Of a stretch of DNA of 11,421 nt, positions 1 through 7,444 are shown one piece after another. The DNA is taken from assembly GCA_003447535.1 (NCBI GenBank), contig DLYY01000079.1, positions 1-11,421 of the forward strand. Reading direction: 5' to 3'. The notes under the pieces were generated by a model. The model was not told the origin of the DNA. It ran no database searches and saw only the letters and a program-made list of their open reading frames with translations. Position 1 is the stretch's first letter, and each line of letters begins with the position of its first letter. The position numbers and the translations under genes are program-made. The stretch is from Bacteroidota bacterium (GTDB lineage Bacteria > Bacteroidota > Bacteroidia > Chitinophagales > UBA8649).

Positions 1-1
1 T

Positions 2-472
2 TATCTCTCAGAGATAGACCATACCATTGATCCAAGCACCATTGTGGTCAATGTTCAAGGAGATGAGCCCCTCTTGAACCCTGCAAACATTCAACGATTA
101 GTCGAAAGCTTTTCTGAAAAGAATACTCGCATTGCCTCCTTGTATGGCAAAGTGGTATCACCTAATCAATATACCATGTCCCAACGGGTCAAGGTCAATG
201 TAAGCCACGGTCTGGCAACCACCTTTGAGCGCATCGTCAAGCCTTCTGATAAACAATGGCATAAACACATAGGCATTTATGCCTTTCGATGGAAGACGCT
301 CAAGGAATTAATGAAATTAGCCCCAAGCCAGCGTGAAATCTCTTTATCCCTTGAACAACTTCGCTGGATGGATCACGGTTATTCTATAAAGATGGTCGAA
401 GGCTTTTCAAATGGCATTGGCATCGATACGGCAACAGACATTCTCGAAGCACGAAATTTCCTAAATTCATAG
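2..472 (+). CDS. kdsB: KdsB-like CMP-Kdo synthetase (3-deoxy-manno-octulosonate cytidylyltransferase), 5'-truncated
   Basis: This is the C-terminal two-thirds of a sugar cytidylyltransferase; the 5' end lies outside the window. The frame is already open at base 2, so the GTG at 44 is an internal Val codon and not a start. KdsB couples CTP and Kdo to give CMP-Kdo in the cytoplasm for lipopolysaccharide core synthesis. Visible family motifs are VVNVQGDEPLL, whose Asp binds Mg2+ in known KdsB structures, then HIGIYAFR, LEQLRWMDHG and, near the C-terminus, GIDTATD, which carries the second metal-binding Asp. One part is odd: the usual ALYFSR-x-IP substrate segment reads LATTFERIVKP, and the stretch from there to HIGIY is about 10 residues shorter than in E. 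coli KdsB. The substrate could therefore be a Kdo variant or related acidic sugar. The stop codon is 1 base before the next gene, so co-transcription is likely. The family assignment is firm; the exact substrate is less certain. Confidence 0.85.
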   Translation, partial: YLSEIDHTIDPSTIVVNVQGDEPLLNPANIQRLVESFSEKNTRIASLYGKVVSPNQYTMSQRVKVNVSHGLATTFERIVKPSDKQWHKHIGIYAFRWKTLKELMKLAPSQREISLSLEQLRWMDHGYSIKMVEGFSNGIGIDTATDILEARNFLNS

Positions 473-473
473 T

Positions 474-1166
474 ATGGCCGTATCGGAAAATGTACCAATT
501 GTATTCCTTAAAGGGGCAAAAATCTATCAAGGAGAAAATTTGATTTTACATCAAGTGGATTTTCACATCGATCGCGGTGAGTTTGTCTATCTAATTGGTA
601 AAACCGGGACAGGGAAATCTTCCTTGATGAAGACGCTCTATGGAGATCTGCCTCTGACTACCGGCCAAGGCATGGTGAACTCATTTAGCTTACCCAAGCT
701 CAAGAAAAAAGAAATTCCCTTTCTGCGAAGATCACTAGGAATTATCTTCCAAGACTTCCAACTTTTAACCGACCGCAGTGTCGAAGACAATTTACTCTTT
801 ATTCTCTTTGCAACGGAATGGAGTGATAAGGTAGCCATGAAAGAGAGAATTCATGAGGTTCTCAGTGAGGTGGGACTTCTTGGTAAAGAGTATAAGAGAC
901 CTTTTGAGTTATCAGGTGGTGAACAACAGCGTTTGGTTCTAGCGCGCGCCATGCTTAACAGACCTGAGTTAATTATTGCCGACGAACCCACAGGAAATCT
1001 GGATCCAGATACGTCACACGAAATCATGGAACTCCTGTTTGAAATCAATAAAAACGATAAAACCGCCTTTCTTATGGCAACCCATGATTACACGCTCATC
1101 GAACGATTTCCTGCACGTGTAGTACAATGCGCTGATGAAACCATAAGCGAGAACCTTGACCTGTAG
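474..1166 (+). CDS. ftsE: FtsE-like ABC transporter ATP-binding protein
   Basis: This 230-residue ABC ATPase has every expected motif: Walker A GKTGTGKS (42-49), Q-loop Gln93 in FQDFQLL, signature LSGGEQQR (146-153), Walker B LIIADE (166-171), D-loop around GNLD (174-177) and H-loop His204 in THD. Length and motif wording (IGKTGTGKSSL, FQDFQLL, ADEPTGNLDP) fit the FtsE/MacB/LolD group, and most closely the Bacteroidota FtsE proteins. FtsE works with the membrane protein FtsX at the division site to control peptidoglycan hydrolases. No ftsX is adjacent, so the partner must be encoded elsewhere. The ATG is 1 base after the kdsB stop, which points to translational coupling in an operon that continues into the glycosyltransferase. 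The alternative is another ATPase of the same group, such as a LolD or MacB type, but the absence of an adjacent permease favours FtsE. Confidence 0.82.
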   Translation: MAVSENVPIVFLKGAKIYQGENLILHQVDFHIDRGEFVYLIGKTGTGKSSLMKTLYGDLPLTTGQGMVNSFSLPKLKKKEIPFLRRSLGIIFQDFQLLTDRSVEDNLLFILFATEWSDKVAMKERIHEVLSEVGLLGKEYKRPFELSGGEQQRLVLARAMLNRPELIIADEPTGNLDPDTSHEIMELLFEINKNDKTAFLMATHDYTLIERFPARVVQCADETISENLDL

Positions 1167-1182
1167 TGCTCTAATCTAGACT

Positions 1183-2073
1183 ATGACAGCACAAGGTTTA
1201 TCCATTTTGATACCGCAGTACAATCAAGAAGTTACTGCTCTTCTTGACCTACTTGAGGCATCAATTCCAAACCAAATTACCTATGAAGTTATCGTAGCGA
1301 ATGATAATGATCAGGTCTCCTATCCCATCACCAAAGAATGGTTGAATACAAGAGGTTTTCGCTTCATTCAGAATTCAAAAAATATAGGACGTGCAAAAAA
1401 TAGAAATCAGCTAGCCGATGCAAGTCAATATGATTTACTTTTGTTTATGGATGAAGATATGATGCCCAAAAAATCATCGTTGATTAAGCGTTATTATCAC
1501 GCACTTCAAAACAACGACGTGGTCGTTGGAGGTCATGTCTACAAAGAAAAAAGTCCCAACTCCTCATATCTTCTGCATTGGCGCTATGGCAGTACCGTCG
1601 AAGCGAAAGCGAGCTCAAAAAATGAGAATAACATCTTCTCCTCTGCTGTCTTTTCGATTAAAAAGTCCTGTTTTAACTCCATAAAGTTTAATGAGTCAAT
1701 TGTAGATTACGGTCATGAGGATTCGTTGTTTGGTGCTTCGCTTGATCAACACAACTATAAGATTCAGTTTATCGATGAACCTTGCTATCACCTTGGACTC
1801 TATACCAATTGTGATTTTGTAGAGCGAAGTGTTACCGCGATTTACACCCTTTATCATATCGAGCAAAGTATAAACCACCCAGCAAGCCATGCACTTACGA
1901 GACTTCAAGAATATTACACCACGAAAAAAAGGAATGGATTTGGACGGCTTCAGTTGGGCTTTATCCAATCAATGCAACCCTTTTGGAAATGGATGGCCAT
2001 TCAATGGTCTTCGGTAGCTGCATTACAGCTCTATAAGCTGAGTTGTTACTGCAAAATAAAAAAGGAAGAGTAG
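1183..2073 (+). CDS. Family 2 glycosyltransferase
   Basis: This 296-residue protein has a GT-A fold typical of family GT2. It starts with a nucleotide-binding strand, LSILIPQYNQ (6-15). NIGRAKNRNQ (67-76) follows, and then the metal-binding DxD-type motif in LFMDEDM (Asp90/Asp92). Further on are YGHEDSLFG (176-184), with the likely acceptor-side catalytic acidic pair, and CYHLGLYTN (201-209). There is no signal peptide or clear transmembrane segment, so it is probably cytoplasmic or peripheral at the inner membrane. Donor and acceptor cannot be read from sequence. Co-orientation and close spacing with the KdsB-like gene suggest a role in surface polysaccharide or lipopolysaccharide assembly, which is inference. 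The ATG lies 16 bases after the ftsE stop, without a Shine-Dalgarno sequence. Its 3' end faces smc with 3 bases between the stop codons. Confidence 0.85.
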   Translation: MTAQGLSILIPQYNQEVTALLDLLEASIPNQITYEVIVANDNDQVSYPITKEWLNTRGFRFIQNSKNIGRAKNRNQLADASQYDLLLFMDEDMMPKKSSLIKRYYHALQNNDVVVGGHVYKEKSPNSSYLLHWRYGSTVEAKASSKNENNIFSSAVFSIKKSCFNSIKFNESIVDYGHEDSLFGASLDQHNYKIQFIDEPCYHLGLYTNCDFVERSVTAIYTLYHIEQSINHPASHALTRLQEYYTTKKRNGFGRLQLGFIQSMQPFWKWMAIQWSSVAALQLYKLSCYCKIKKEE

Positions 2074-2076
2074 ATC

Positions 2077-5000
2077 CTAAGCCTCTACAGGCATTGGTCG
2101 AGTGTTCATATTAACAGGTAGCACTTTTGACACACCAGGCTCGGCCATGGTGACTCCATACATCACATTGACATTTACCATCGTTTGCTTGTTATGCGTT
2201 ACCAGAATGAATTGAGTTTCCTTGCTGTAATGGCGAATCAAGGAGTTAAACTTTTGAATATTGCGATCATCTAACGGAGCATCCACCTCATCAAAAATGC
2301 AGAACGGCGCCGGCTTTAAACGATACATAGAAAATAGTAAAGCGGTTGCAGTCAATGTCTTTTCACCTCCTGATAGCTGATCAATAACTACTGGCTTTTT
2401 GCCTTTAGGCTTAGCCTTAATAGTGATTTTAGATTCCAAAGGATCCTCAGGATTTTCTAAAACGAGATCACACTTATCTCCTGGTTCAAAAAGTGTTTGA
2501 AAGGTCTCAATAAAATACTGGCGTATCTCCACAAAGGCCTCATTAAATCGCATGGTCGCCTCTTTCTCAATAGCTTCTATAGTCTGCGTTAGATCCTCCC
2601 GTGCAGCCAACATATCATCTCGTTGCTGAATGATAAAGGAATACCGTCCTTCCATAGCCTCATACGCTTCAACAGCCATAGGATTGACATCGCCGAACTT
2701 TTGAATTCGTTGGGCCAATGATTCCTCCTGGGCTATCAGATTTTGACGAAGTTCTTGGCTGAAGTCCTTGGACTCTGTATGATCATGAGTTGCATGAACT
2801 TCGATTTTCAACGGTTCAGACCACTTGGCTTCATAGGCCACTGCCAAACTATCTTGCTGGCCAATCAAAGCTTCCTTTTTTAACGAGTTACTATCTAGCT
2901 CTGCGTCGAGCTGCAATCGTATTCGTTCTGCTTTTCTCAAGTCTTCCTCTAGACCAAGCACAGCATCGCGTTGAGCATAAAAAGCGCTCTCTTCCTCGCT
3001 GAGACCAGCATTGGCCTCTGTATATTGTTTTACCGCCTTTTGTAAAGCATCTTCTTGGGTAGACAGGTCCTTTTCAATCGTATCTACTTCGAGCTGAAGC
3101 TGTGTGCTCCTCTCCTTTCGTGTATCAATTCTAGCTTGGCGCTGCTCGGTAAATTTTTTTCTTAAGGTTAACTCACCTTGAATACGATCACATTCTGACT
3201 GCATCGTCAACAGACTTTGTTGAGCAGCAAAATAGGCCTCACGGCTTTGTCCTACTCTTTGCTCAGCTTGCGATACTTTTTCTTGAAGTTTAGTTACTTT
3301 TTCATCAGGGCTTCCTGTCGTTTTTAGGCTGTCAAGATGGGCTAAGAGTTCTTTTTCTTGTTTGGCAAGGTCGCTTAAAATTTTAGATATTTCCGTCTTA
3401 CGATCAGCATCAGCTTGCGATACCCTTTGAATCTGTTCAAGCTCCAAGGTTCCTTTTAATTTGCCCTGAGCAAGCTCTTGTGCACGAGATCGATATTCAT
3501 CAAGATCCAATTCCAATCTACTAAGAAGGATTTTACCGTGTTGAATTTTTAACTCTTCAAGATGCTCTTCTAATTCCTGGATTCGTTTTTTTCCTTTCTT
3601 GACCTCCTTTTCAAGTTTTTCTATCTGTTGCTTACGACCTGTTCTTTTGCCTTCGAATAATCCGATCGATCCTCCTTGAATCACGGAATGCATGGCCGAC
3701 CACTTACCATCCTGGCTAATTAAGTTAAATTTTGAGTACTTCTTGAGCAATGCAGGAACATCAGCTTGGTCTTCTGTTCGAATGAAATAGGTCTTATCCA
3801 ATAACCATGCAATAACATTCTTATACGTCGAATCGACTCGCACAACATCAGTAGCAGCAATAAGATTAGGGTCTAGTATAGGAGTACTGGATTTAAACGC
3901 CTTGATTTGATCCATTACAATAAACTGCGCCCTACCCTTGGAGCTTTTCGACAAAATCGAGACCGCCTCCCAAGCTTCTGCTTCGTTACGCACAATGTAA
4001 TGATTGAGGTAAGCACTTAATGCTTGCTCAACGGCAATTCGATAGTCTTTTTCGACCTCTAAAACGTCAGAAACCAAGGGGATATCACTCCCCCAATTCG
4101 CACTTTTTGTGAGGTATTTTATCGATTCTGGGTAGCCCTCTAAGTTCTGCACCATGGATTTGAGTAACTGTACTTCATTTTGCGATCGATCAAAGGCTCG
4201 ACTTGCCTGAGATAGTCTCAATTCTCCATGTTGTGTGGCCGTTTGGTTATCTTCCAATTGCTTGGTTAAACTAGCCTCTTTCGACTCCTCCTTTCCCAAT
4301 AGTTTACCGTTGAATTCAATAGACCTTTCTAGATCATCCAATGTGGTTTTCAACTCCTGCTCACGAAGCGATCGCTCAGCGTGATTTGTTGAGATTAAGT
4401 CCGCTTCCTTTTCAAAATCTTCCCGCCGAACTTTCGTCAATTGAAGATCCTGTTCCGCCTTACTTAAGGAGTTAACATATTCCACCGCGCGCTGCTGCGC
4501 CAATGCAGCTTCCTGCTTTATGGAAAGCATATTGGATTCCTCCTTCTTAAATGCTTCTGATGTTGTATCAACAATTAGGGTCTGGGCTTTTGCATCTGCT
4601 GTTTTTACCTCAAGTGTTCTCCCTAATTCGTGGGCATCCCTCTTGGACTGTTCCATTTCGAGCTGATCAGATTCGATGGACTGATTGGCCTGACGCCACT
4701 GAGTTTGGCGATTAGTTAATCGTTCTTTTAGGATTTCTCGGTTCTTTTCAATTTCCTTTACCTGCTCCTGTAAAACGTTTGCAGAAGATTGCTTGTCTTT
4801 TAATGCATTGGATGCCTTATCTAAGGATAAATTCTCTAACTCAATGCTCATTTTGAGTTTAGCCATGGATGCCAAAGCCGCACTAGATGCTTCGAGCTTT
4901 GAGGCCCGCTCCGTAGCAAAGGCATCAATCGATTGTTGGATTAAAAACCACTCAACTTGGTGTCGTTCCGCAGAAACCTCCTGATATGAAGCCTTCCACT

Positions 5001-5649
5001 TTCGGTATTTTTTTGCTCGCCGAGCCTGCTGCTCAAGGATCTTCATATTGGACTCAATCTCTAGCAAGATATCCTCGATACGCTCTAAATCTTGTGCCGT
5101 TCCTTTTAACTTATTATTCGCCTCCTTTCGACGCATTCTAAAGTGCTGCACTCCGGCGGCTTGTTCGATCAACGCTCGACGCGCATTGTTTCGGTCCTGC
5201 AATAGGTCATCTACCATGCCCAACTCAATTATAGCATACAAATCATTGGATATTCCACTGCCACGCAACAAATCATGAATATCTTTTAAACGACAAGTTG
5301 TACCGTTAATTTGATAGGTACTCTCACCACTCCGGTAAAGGCGTCGACTAATTGCTACTTCATTAAACTGAAGAGGAAGAATATTTTTGGTATTGCTAAA
5401 GACAATGGTAACCTCCGCAAGTCCTGATGCCTTGCGTGTTTTTGAACCACTAAATATTAAGGAGGCCATTCGATCGAGTCGCAGATTAGCTATGCGCTGC
5501 TCTCCCAACACCCAACGTATCGCATCGACCACATTTGATTTTCCACAACCATTAGGCCCTACAATAGCGGTAACCCCTTCATTCACATGAACGATGGTTT
5601 TGTCAGCAAAGCTTTTAAATCCTTTTATTTCGAGTCTGTCGAGTCGCAT
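2077..5649 (-). CDS. smc: Chromosome segregation protein SMC
   Basis: The protein is 1190 residues, the normal length for bacterial SMC, and appears intact. The N-terminal head starts MRLDRLEIKGFKSFADKT and holds Walker A GPNGCGKS (31-38), an arginine-finger/R-loop region around 105-125 and the IELGMVDDLL segment (141-150). Long heptad-rich coiled coils follow at about 170-500 and 675-1000. Between them is the hinge domain (about 505-672), with the GRAQFIV strand and a QGGSIGLFEGKRTGRK exit. The C-terminal head carries the signature LSGGEKTLTATAL (1092-1104) and Walker B CIFDEVDAPLDD (1117-1128). SMC dimers close on ATP binding and, with ScpA and ScpB, extrude DNA loops to compact and separate chromosomes. 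Neither scp gene is present here. The ATG at 5647-5649 is set by the conserved N-terminus. An AAAGGA lies 12 bases upstream of the start, far for a Shine-Dalgarno sequence. Confidence 0.97.
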   Translation of the reverse strand: MRLDRLEIKGFKSFADKTIVHVNEGVTAIVGPNGCGKSNVVDAIRWVLGEQRIANLRLDRMASLIFSGSKTRKASGLAEVTIVFSNTKNILPLQFNEVAISRRLYRSGESTYQINGTTCRLKDIHDLLRGSGISNDLYAIIELGMVDDLLQDRNNARRALIEQAAGVQHFRMRRKEANNKLKGTAQDLERIEDILLEIESNMKILEQQARRAKKYRKWKASYQEVSAERHQVEWFLIQQSIDAFATERASKLEASSAALASMAKLKMSIELENLSLDKASNALKDKQSSANVLQEQVKEIEKNREILKERLTNRQTQWRQANQSIESDQLEMEQSKRDAHELGRTLEVKTADAKAQTLIVDTTSEAFKKEESNMLSIKQEAALAQQRAVEYVNSLSKAEQDLQLTKVRREDFEKEADLISTNHAERSLREQELKTTLDDLERSIEFNGKLLGKEESKEASLTKQLEDNQTATQHGELRLSQASRAFDRSQNEVQLLKSMVQNLEGYPESIKYLTKSANWGSDIPLVSDVLEVEKDYRIAVEQALSAYLNHYIVRNEAEAWEAVSILSKSSKGRAQFIVMDQIKAFKSSTPILDPNLIAATDVVRVDSTYKNVIAWLLDKTYFIRTEDQADVPALLKKYSKFNLISQDGKWSAMHSVIQGGSIGLFEGKRTGRKQQIEKLEKEVKKGKKRIQELEEHLEELKIQHGKILLSRLELDLDEYRSRAQELAQGKLKGTLELEQIQRVSQADADRKTEISKILSDLAKQEKELLAHLDSLKTTGSPDEKVTKLQEKVSQAEQRVGQSREAYFAAQQSLLTMQSECDRIQGELTLRKKFTEQRQARIDTRKERSTQLQLEVDTIEKDLSTQEDALQKAVKQYTEANAGLSEEESAFYAQRDAVLGLEEDLRKAERIRLQLDAELDSNSLKKEALIGQQDSLAVAYEAKWSEPLKIEVHATHDHTESKDFSQELRQNLIAQEESLAQRIQKFGDVNPMAVEAYEAMEGRYSFIIQQRDDMLAAREDLTQTIEAIEKEATMRFNEAFVEIRQYFIETFQTLFEPGDKCDLVLENPEDPLESKITIKAKPKGKKPVVIDQLSGGEKTLTATALLFSMYRLKPAPFCIFDEVDAPLDDRNIQKFNSLIRHYSKETQFILVTHNKQTMVNVNVMYGVTMAEPGVSKVLPVNMNTRPMPVEA

Positions 5650-5661
5650 TGGCTATCGATT

Positions 5662-5676
5662 TCCTTTTAGAAAGGA
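5662..5676. repeat. Small perfect inverted repeat between smc and the divergent gene
   Basis: TCCTTT (5662-5667) and AAAGGA (5671-5676) form a 6 bp inverted repeat around a 3-base centre. It sits 12 bases upstream of the smc start, in the 77-base divergent gap that must hold the promoters of both smc and the gene starting at 5727. It could be an operator half-pair or a chance palindrome. No promoter matching the Bacteroidota consensus could be placed with confidence in this gap. Confidence 0.3.
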
Positions 5677-5726
5677 TTATGAATATCGGTATAAAATGAT
5701 AATCGAAAGAATTGTATTTTCAACGT

Positions 5727-6263
5727 ATGGATAACTGGTTATACTATATTATAGTTGCAGGTTTTTTTGCCATAAGTCAAGTCATAGAAAAGCGACGTAA
5801 ACAGGCGAATAAAGATGGCCAACCCATGGCACCGCCACAGCAAACCGACACTAGTAGACCGAATAAAAATCGTCGAAGAAACAGGCCAAATAAATCACCC
5901 GATTCATTAGATGAAGTATTGGCTGAAATGCTCGGGATACCTAAGCAAGTCAAACCTGTTAAACAACCGCCTACAAAAAACCCTAAATCAAGTAGTAAGC
6001 CAAGACCTGCAAGTCAACAGCGTATACCGACTACTCCACCCGAACCAAGGGCGCCAATAGCAGAAAGTAGAGAAAAATTAAAGGCCCAGTCTCAGCCTGT
6101 AAAACAACAGGATACCTCAACATATGGCAGCTATGACAGACCTAAATCCGTAGGGGAGGAACGAGATACGGAAAGTACTCAAAGAAGACCAACGCAGAAA
6201 AGACGTGTTAATCTTCGCCAGGCTGTGATATATCAGACGATTCTTGAACGGAAGTATTCCTAG
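5727..6263 (+). CDS. Hypothetical protein with one N-terminal membrane anchor and a disordered basic tail
   Basis: This 178-residue protein has no function I can name. A TTG at 5712 is also in frame, but the ATG at 5727 is preferred because the hydrophobic segment then begins at residue 4, as usual for a short signal anchor. Residues about 4-20 (WLYYIIVAGFFAISQVI) form one membrane helix. EKRRKQ follows at once, so by the positive-inside rule the tail faces the cytoplasm. Residues 22-155 are rich in Pro, Gln, Lys and Arg and look disordered, apart from a short helical patch, SLDEVLAEMLGIPK (60-73). The C-terminus, LRQAVIYQTILERKYS, resembles a short motif (LRKAVIYSEIL-type) that I recall at the ends of similarly built Bacteroidota proteins of unknown function. 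The gene diverges from smc and its last 56 bases overlap the opposite-strand gene ending at 6208. A membrane-tethered scaffold is possible but unproven. Confidence 0.75.
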   Translation: MDNWLYYIIVAGFFAISQVIEKRRKQANKDGQPMAPPQQTDTSRPNKNRRRNRPNKSPDSLDEVLAEMLGIPKQVKPVKQPPTKNPKSSSKPRPASQQRIPTTPPEPRAPIAESREKLKAQSQPVKQQDTSTYGSYDRPKSVGEERDTESTQRRPTQKRRVNLRQAVIYQTILERKYS

Positions 6264-7410
6264 AAGCGGCATCCATATTTAGTTCTCCATTTGATATCTC
6301 TGTTGACACTGACTCAGTGGATTTAGTCTCCTTTGATGGCTTCTTTGTGTCATCAGGCCCTTCACCTATGTTCTTTGGAGCCACTTTTCCACTTGAGGAC
6401 GGCTCATTTCTTGCCATCTGTTTTTTTAGCTTGCTCAAGGTTTTCTCAATATCTGCTTTCTTCTTAGCGATTTCAGCGATCTCCACCTCTAACATCCGAA
6501 GCTTGGTTTCGTGCAGCTTCATTTGAAAGACTTGATCGGTTTTTTCCATGGCCCCACGGTGATACTTTGCGTTGCGTTGCACCCGCTCAAGAGCTTTAGT
6601 AACACCTCCTACAATACGATTTAAATCATCAATGCGCTTGGAGTTGCGCGCCATATCCTCATCACGACGAGAATTTTTCACCTTGTCAAAGGCAGCATCT
6701 AATGTTGCTTTAAGCTCATTGCGGTCAGATTTCGTAAGCTTTTCATGTTTCCATAACTCATGAATAGCTTTTAACTCGTTAAATAGCACATTACGCTGTG
6801 TTTTCCCTTCCTCGATTTTTGCTGTAATCTCCTCGATTTTTGCTAAGACAATCTTTTTACCTTCAACAGAAGCAATCTCAAGTTTGCGCTTATCTTCTTT
6901 GCGAAGAGCTTTTAACACATCGAACATGACATCAACGCGGGCCTTAAACTCATCGGTGATTGAGCGAGGTAAATGGTTTTCTTTGGCAAAAGCAAAAAAT
7001 TTATCCCAAAATGCCTTACAGGATTCGAAGTGCTTGCGATCAAAAGAACCCATTTGAGCCAAGGTGGATTCTAAGTGCTCCACTTCTTGATTATAGACAG
7101 AAAGCAAGCGCTCTCTAACTAAAAGTGTTGCCCAATTCAGCTCGATTTGTCGAACCTTTCCAACATCTCGTGTTTTCCAGTGCTCAGGCAAGAGTTGCTC
7201 GTGCTGACTGTCACGTAAGACTTCCTCAAAAGGAGTTGGCAATTCTACCGTTGGGTCAAGGTTAATCCATCGATCGAGTGTATCTTCGAGGAGATCTTCA
7301 TAATCGTAGGCAAATAAGTTTATCTTAAGGTCCTTGGCGAGAAACTCCACGGCAACACGGGAATTCTCTTTGTTCGGAAGATCACATTGGATTTGATAAC
7401 GCAGATTCAT
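6208..7410 (-). CDS. Hypothetical helical/coiled-coil protein (weakly DUF349-like)
   Basis: This 400-residue soluble protein has no signal peptide or membrane helix, and I do not recognise a named family with confidence. It is acidic near the N-terminus (YEDLLEDTLDRW, 37-48). Residues 90-290 form helical segments with spaced Trp/Phe and basic residues, for example CKAFWDKFFAFAKE (131-144) and two related blocks ending in FKARVDVMFDVLKALR (155-170) and LKATLDAAFDKVKNSR (233-248). These recall DUF349-type repeats, but only weakly. A Lys/Glu-rich coiled coil follows at about 297-333. The last 65 residues (Ser, Thr, Lys, Glu, Pro) look disordered and overlap the opposite gene. The ATG at 7408-7410 is the only sensible start, 34 bases from the divergent Nudix gene. 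The coding frame is solid; the function is unknown. Confidence 0.8.
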   Translation of the reverse strand: MNLRYQIQCDLPNKENSRVAVEFLAKDLKINLFAYDYEDLLEDTLDRWINLDPTVELPTPFEEVLRDSQHEQLLPEHWKTRDVGKVRQIELNWATLLVRERLLSVYNQEVEHLESTLAQMGSFDRKHFESCKAFWDKFFAFAKENHLPRSITDEFKARVDVMFDVLKALRKEDKRKLEIASVEGKKIVLAKIEEITAKIEEGKTQRNVLFNELKAIHELWKHEKLTKSDRNELKATLDAAFDKVKNSRRDEDMARNSKRIDDLNRIVGGVTKALERVQRNAKYHRGAMEKTDQVFQMKLHETKLRMLEVEIAEIAKKKADIEKTLSKLKKQMARNEPSSSGKVAPKNIGEGPDDTKKPSKETKSTESVSTEISNGELNMDAASRNTSVQESSDISQPGED

Positions 7411-7444
7411 AGGAAAAGGTCAACTTGCTAAATATCGCGACATT

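Noticed and set aside
44..46. GTG as a start codon for the first gene
   Set aside because: The frame is open upstream to base 2 and the residues before it (DPSTIV) lead into the family motif VVNVQGDEP. The GTG is an internal Val codon.
2077..5649. RecN, SbcC or another SMC-like repair ATPase
   Set aside because: The full 1190-residue length, central hinge domain and KGFKSFADKT N-terminus fit chromosomal SMC better.
5712..5714. TTG as start of the membrane-anchored hypothetical protein
   Set aside because: The ATG 15 bases downstream places the membrane helix right after a short N-terminus. Using TTG would only add five residues with no support.
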